Assembly: GCF_016888005.1 (NCBI RefSeq)
Contig: NZ_JAFDVE010000012.1
Coordinates: forward strand, 1-64,000
Reading direction: 5' to 3'
Length of the DNA: 64,000 nt
From: Phycicoccus sp. CSK15P-2
GTDB lineage: Bacteria; Actinomycetota; Actinomycetes; Actinomycetales; Dermatophilaceae
Shown: positions 60,670 through 64,000 of the stretch, piece by piece
How positions within the stretch are numbered: the stretch's first letter is position 1
Layout of the letters: each line of letters begins with the position of its first letter
Made by a program: the position numbers and the translations under genes
Notes under the pieces: model-generated
Database searches by the model: none
What the model was told of the DNA's origin: nothing
Seen by the model: only the letters and a program-made list of their open reading frames with translations

Positions 60670-61283
60670 TGCCGAAGGGACAGGTGCCGGTCACCGCCGA
60701 CGACGGCCTGACGACGCGCCAGCGCCGCAACCGGCCACTCGTCGTCGTCCACGGCGGTCCGGGGAAGGGCAAGTCGACCGCCGCGTTCGGGCTCGCGCTG
60801 CGCGGCTGGAACCAGGGCTGGTCGATCGGGGTGTTCCAGTTCGTCAAGAGCGCCAAGTGGCGGATCGGCGAGCAGGCCGCGCTGGAGGCCCTCGGCCGCC
60901 TCCACGAGCAGACCGGCGAGGGTGGGCCGGTCGAGTGGCACAAGATGGGCTCGGGCTGGTCGTGGTCGCGCAAGGAGGGCACCGAGGAGGACCACGCCGC
61001 CGCCGCTCGCGAGGGCTGGGCCGAGATCGCCCGCCGGCTCGCCGAGGAGACCCACACGCTCTACGTGCTCGACGAGTTCACCTACGTCCTCAAGTGGGGC
61101 TGGGTCGACGTCGACGAGGTCGTCCGGGTGCTGCGTGAGCGGCCCGGCTACCAGCACGTCGTCATCACCGGGCGCGACCCCGACCCCCGGCTCCTCGAGG
61201 TCGCCGACGTGTTCACCGAGATGACGAAGGTCAAGCACCCCTTCGACCAGGGGCAGAAGGGCCAGAGGGGCATCGAGTGGTGA
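60669..61283 (+). CDS. cobO: Cob(I)yrinic acid a,c-diamide adenosyltransferase
   Basis: The protein has 204 residues. The P-loop is VVHGGPGKGKSTAAFGLALR, followed by VFQFVKSAKWRIGEQAAL, YVLDEFTYVLKWGWVDVDEV, VVITGRDPDPRLLEVADVFT and EMTKVKHPFDQGQKGQRGIE. This is the CobA/CobO family that attaches the 5'-deoxyadenosyl group to cobalt. The ATG shares one base with the previous stop (TGATG). Confidence 0.96.
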   Translation: MPKGQVPVTADDGLTTRQRRNRPLVVVHGGPGKGKSTAAFGLALRGWNQGWSIGVFQFVKSAKWRIGEQAALEALGRLHEQTGEGGPVEWHKMGSGWSWSRKEGTEEDHAAAAREGWAEIARRLAEETHTLYVLDEFTYVLKWGWVDVDEVVRVLRERPGYQHVVITGRDPDPRLLEVADVFTEMTKVKHPFDQGQKGQRGIEW

Positions 61284-63739
61284 GCGTCCCGCGGGTCGTC
61301 GTCGCGGCGGCCGCCTCCGGCCAGGGCAAGACGACGGTCGCCGTCGGGCTCATGGCCGCGCTCAGCCGTGCCGGGCACGTCGTCGCGGGCGCCAAGGTCG
61401 GGCCCGACTACATCGACCCCGGCTACCACGCCCTCGCCACCGGACGGCCCGGCCGCAACCTCGACCCCTGGCTGCAGGGCGAGGAGCGCGTCCTGCCCCT
61501 CCTGCTGCACGCTGCAGCGACCCCCGAGCCGGCGGATGTCACGGTCGTCGAGGGCGTCATGGGGCTCTTCGACGGCCGGCTCGGCACCGACGGCTGGGCC
61601 TCCACCGGCCACGTCGCCGCACTCACCCGCTCCCCCGTCCTCCTCGTCCTCGACATCTCGTCGGCGGCCCGGACGGTCGCCGCCACGGTGCACGGCCTGC
61701 GCACCTTCGACCCGAGCGTGCAGGTGGGCGGGGTCGTCCTCAACAAGGCCGGGTCCGAGCGGCACGCCACCGAGGTCCGCCGCGCGGTCGAGGCCCTCGG
61801 CGTCCCCGTTCTCGGTGTGCTCCCTCGCGACGCCGGGGTCTCCGCACCCTCCCGCCACCTCGGGCTCGTCCCCGTGGCCGAGCGCGACGACGCCGTCGCC
61901 GCGCTGGACCGCCTCGCCGAGCAGACCGCACGGCTCGTCGACCTCGACGCCGTCGTCGCGCTCGCCCGCACCGCACCGGACCTCGATGCCGCCTCGTGGA
62001 CGCCCCCGGTCGGGCGGCAGCGCCCGGCACGCCGGGTCGCGGTGGCGGGTGGGCGGGCCTTCACCTTCCGCTATGCCGAGGTCGACGAGCTGCTCCGCGC
62101 CCAGGGGTGCGAGCCGGTCGTCTTCGACCCCGCGCTCGACCCCGTCCTGCCCGCCGGCACGAGCGGCATCTACCTCGGCGGCGGCTTCCCCGAGATGCAT
62201 GCCGCGACCCTCGCCGGCAACACCTCGCTGCTCGCCGACGTCGCCGACGCCGTGCGCTCCGGCATCCCGACGGTCGCCGAGTGCGCCGGGCTGCTCTACC
62301 TCGCCCGGGCGGTCGACGGCCACCGCATGGTCGGGGCGGTGCCCACCGACGCCGCGATGCATCCCCGGCTCACCCTGCGCTACCGGACGGCCACCACGGC
62401 GCACGAGACGCTGCTCGGCCCCGCTGGCACGACGGTGCGCGGCCACGAGTTCCACCGCACCCGCACGGCACCGGGCCACGGAGAGCAGCCGGGCTGGCTC
62501 CTCGACGGCGACGCCGAAGGATGGTCCCTCGACCCCGCCGGCACCGGCTCCCCGACGCTGCACGCGTCCTACCTCCACGTCCACTGGGCGGGCCACCCCG
62601 AGGTCGCGGCCCGCTTCGCCGACGCCGTGCACGCCGCACCGACCCGGGTCGCCCTGCCGGTGCCCGAGCCCGCTGTGCCGATCGGGTCCGGCGCGCCGGG
62701 TGACGCCCCGGCCGACCCGCTCCGCCACCACGGCGACGCCGAGGCGACACCCGGGCTCATCGACCTCGCGGTCAACGTCCGCGGGAGCGCGCCACCCCCG
62801 TGGCTGGCCGAGCACCTGCGCCGGGCCGTCGACGACCTCGCGGCCTACCCCAGCGCGGACACCGCCCGCTCCGCCCTGGCCCGCCGGCACGGCGTCTCAG
62901 AGGCCGCCGTCCTCCCCACCGCCGGCGCCGCCGAGGCGTTCACCCTCCTCGCCCGCGCCCTCCCGGCCCGGCGCGCGGTCGTCGTCCATCCGCAGTTCAC
63001 CGAGCCCGAGGCGGCCCTGCGCCTCGCGGGCACCGTGCCCGAGCACGTCGTCCTCTCGGCGCACGACGGCTTCGCCCTGCACCCGGAGGCCGTCCCGCGC
63101 GACACCGACCTCGTCGTCGTCGGCAACCCCACCAACCCCACGGGGGTGGTGCACCCACGCGCAGCCCTCGAGGCACTCCGCGCCCCCGGCCGGGTGCTCG
63201 TCGTCGACGAGGCGTTCATCGACACCGACCCGCACGAGGACGCCTCGCTCGTCGGCGCCGACCTCACCGGCGTGCTCGTCGTCCGGTCGCTCACGAAGAC
63301 CTGGGCGCTGGCGGGGCTGCGCGCCGGGTACGTCGTCGGCGACCCCGCGCTCGTCGCCCGGCTCGCCCGGCACCAGCCGCCGTGGTCGGTCGGCACCCTC
63401 GCCGCGCGGGTCATGGTCGAGACCGCGAGCCCGCTGGCCCGCGCGGAGGCCGCCCGGGCGGCCGAGGAGACCGCCGGGTGGCGCCGCCACCTGCTGCGCG
63501 GGCTCACCGACCTCGGGCTGCGCCCCGTCCCGTCCGCGACGAGCTTCGTCCTCGTCGAGGTCGGCGGCGGTGTGCGCGAGGCGCTGCGCGACCGCGGGTA
63601 CGCCGTACGGCGCGGCGACACCTTCCCCGGCCTCGGGCCGCAGTGGGTGCGCATCGCCGTGCGCGACCCGCTGACCAGCGACGGCCTGCTGCGCGAGCTC
63701 GGCCGGGCGCTCGCCTCGCGGTCGGAGCGGTCCGCGTGA
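61280..63739 (+). CDS. CobB-CobC fusion: cobyrinic acid a,c-diamide synthase + threonine-phosphate decarboxylase-like domain
   Basis: The protein has 819 residues from the GTG at 61280 (GTGA overlap; GTG 61277 also possible). Residues 1-450 are CobB: VVVAAAASGQGKTTVAVGLM, KVGPDYIDPGYHALATGRPG, VVEGVMGLFDGR, a glutaminase half with YLGGGFPEMHA, Cys in PTVAECAGLLYLAR and His near SYLHVHW. Residues about 490-819 are a class I/II aminotransferase fold of the CobC/CobD type: DLAVNVRGSAPPPWLAEHL, VVGNPTNPTGVVHPRAAL, the PLP lysine in VVRSLTKTWALAGLRAGY. That part would make the aminopropanol phosphate arm. The fusion joins two steps far apart in the pathway. Confidence 0.93.
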   Translation: MSVPRVVVAAAASGQGKTTVAVGLMAALSRAGHVVAGAKVGPDYIDPGYHALATGRPGRNLDPWLQGEERVLPLLLHAAATPEPADVTVVEGVMGLFDGRLGTDGWASTGHVAALTRSPVLLVLDISSAARTVAATVHGLRTFDPSVQVGGVVLNKAGSERHATEVRRAVEALGVPVLGVLPRDAGVSAPSRHLGLVPVAERDDAVAALDRLAEQTARLVDLDAVVALARTAPDLDAASWTPPVGRQRPARRVAVAGGRAFTFRYAEVDELLRAQGCEPVVFDPALDPVLPAGTSGIYLGGGFPEMHAATLAGNTSLLADVADAVRSGIPTVAECAGLLYLARAVDGHRMVGAVPTDAAMHPRLTLRYRTATTAHETLLGPAGTTVRGHEFHRTRTAPGHGEQPGWLLDGDAEGWSLDPAGTGSPTLHASYLHVHWAGHPEVAARFADAVHAAPTRVALPVPEPAVPIGSGAPGDAPADPLRHHGDAEATPGLIDLAVNVRGSAPPPWLAEHLRRAVDDLAAYPSADTARSALARRHGVSEAAVLPTAGAAEAFTLLARALPARRAVVVHPQFTEPEAALRLAGTVPEHVVLSAHDGFALHPEAVPRDTDLVVVGNPTNPTGVVHPRAALEALRAPGRVLVVDEAFIDTDPHEDASLVGADLTGVLVVRSLTKTWALAGLRAGYVVGDPALVARLARHQPPWSVGTLAARVMVETASPLARAEAARAAEETAGWRRHLLRGLTDLGLRPVPSATSFVLVEVGGGVREALRDRGYAVRRGDTFPGLGPQWVRIAVRDPLTSDGLLRELGRALASRSERSA

Positions 63740-64000
63740 GCCTCGCCCTGCCCGTCGCCGCCGGCTCGAGCGTGCTCGTGACCCGCCCCGGCGCCCGCGT
63801 GGCCGAGACGGTGCACGCCCTCGCAGCCCAGGGCGTGCACCCCGTGGTCCGGCCCGACGCGACGACCCCGGACGACGTCCTGGCCCAGCTGCACGACCTC
63901 GCCGGGCGCGGGCTGCTGCGCGTCGACCCGGAGGCAGAGGCCGACGGTGCGGACGTCGTGCTCCGCGACCCGCACACACCGGCCCCGGAGGCAGACCGAC
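63736..64000 (+). CDS. Unidentified Rossmann-like protein at the end of the cob operon (incomplete)
   Basis: The GTG at 63736 overlaps the cobBC stop by 4 nt, and 88 residues are visible before the window ends. LALPVAAGSSVLVTRPGARV, AETVHALAAQGVHPVVRPDA and TTPDDVLAQLHDLAGRGLLR look like a Rossmann beta-alpha-beta start. The position suggests a cobalamin or siroheme step, for example the N-terminal precorrin-2 dehydrogenase part of a CysG-type protein, but the GGG motif expected there reads TRPGAR. I cannot name it. Confidence 0.6.
   Translation, partial: MSLALPVAAGSSVLVTRPGARVAETVHALAAQGVHPVVRPDATTPDDVLAQLHDLAGRGLLRVDPEAEADGADVVLRDPHTPAPEADR

Noticed and set aside
63736-64000. Naming the last gene as siroheme synthase (cysG) or cobA
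   Set aside because: Only 88 residues are visible and the expected glycine-rich motif is absent.
1-64000. tRNA or rRNA genes
   Set aside because: No cloverleaf-like sequence with GTTCGAATC-type T-arm and CCA-proximal stem, and no rRNA core sequence, was recognised by eye; a covariance search would be needed to exclude them fully.

Overview
The window is very GC-rich, with tightly packed genes that often overlap by 4 nt (ATGA or GTGA). The gene content (DUF4233 near folC and ndk, HelR, a T-box before ileS, CobN with a ChlI/ChlD-type partner, leaderless starts preceded by TANNNT boxes) points to an actinomycete, probably Micrococcales and perhaps Intrasporangiaceae. The family placement is inference. 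No rRNA, tRNA or CRISPR array was seen.

Layout. 0-2 kb is the end of an IS630 transposase running into a Shedu-type (DUF4263) defence gene that carries a frameshift, plus a small companion gene. 2-10 kb holds a TetR/MFS efflux pair, an ABC exporter, a frameshifted HelR RNA-polymerase-recycling ATPase and a membrane-anchored esterase. 9.5-14 kb is a TetR-controlled molybdenum hydroxylase of PaoABC type with a dyad operator. 14-27 kb is mostly housekeeping: amino-acid decarboxylase, lpdA, ndk, DUF4233, folC, a secreted M14 carboxypeptidase and ileS behind a T-box leader. 28-30 kb begins the corrinoid theme with cobQ and cobF and a divergent histidine phosphatase. 30-42 kb is accessory DNA: a class II amidotransferase, an RCC1-repeat protein, three toxin-antitoxin pairs (32.2, 39.3 and 40.3 kb), an orphan NarL-type regulator, a two-gene SbnA-like / FAD-PLP-decarboxylase fusion operon, and several hypothetical genes. 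42.7-64 kb is a large aerobic cobalamin locus.

The cobalamin locus has bluB-cobT (fused), cobN, cobG, cobH, cobI-cobJ (fused with a repeat-rich linker), cbiMNQO cobalt uptake, cobM, cobL, a ChlI-ChlD-type chelatase subunit, cobO, cobB-cobC (fused) and the start of one more gene. Three cobalamin riboswitches control cobN-bluB/cobT, cbiMNQO and chlID-cobO-cobBC. CobG, CobF and CobN place it on the oxygen-dependent route. cobA, cobK, cobD, cobS and cobU are not visible here. An alpha/beta hydrolase with its own TetR regulator and a palindromic operator sits inside the locus.

Two features run through the window. Many start codons lie 6-7 nt after a TANNNT -10 box, which fits leaderless transcripts. 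Many enzymes are fused (BluB-CobT, CobI-CobJ, CobB-CobC, ChlI-ChlD, CbiE-CbiT, and the FAD/PLP protein). The least explained system is the SbnA-like enzyme coupled to the FAD/NAD(P)-binding plus Y4yA-type decarboxylase fusion at 34.5-38.6 kb.
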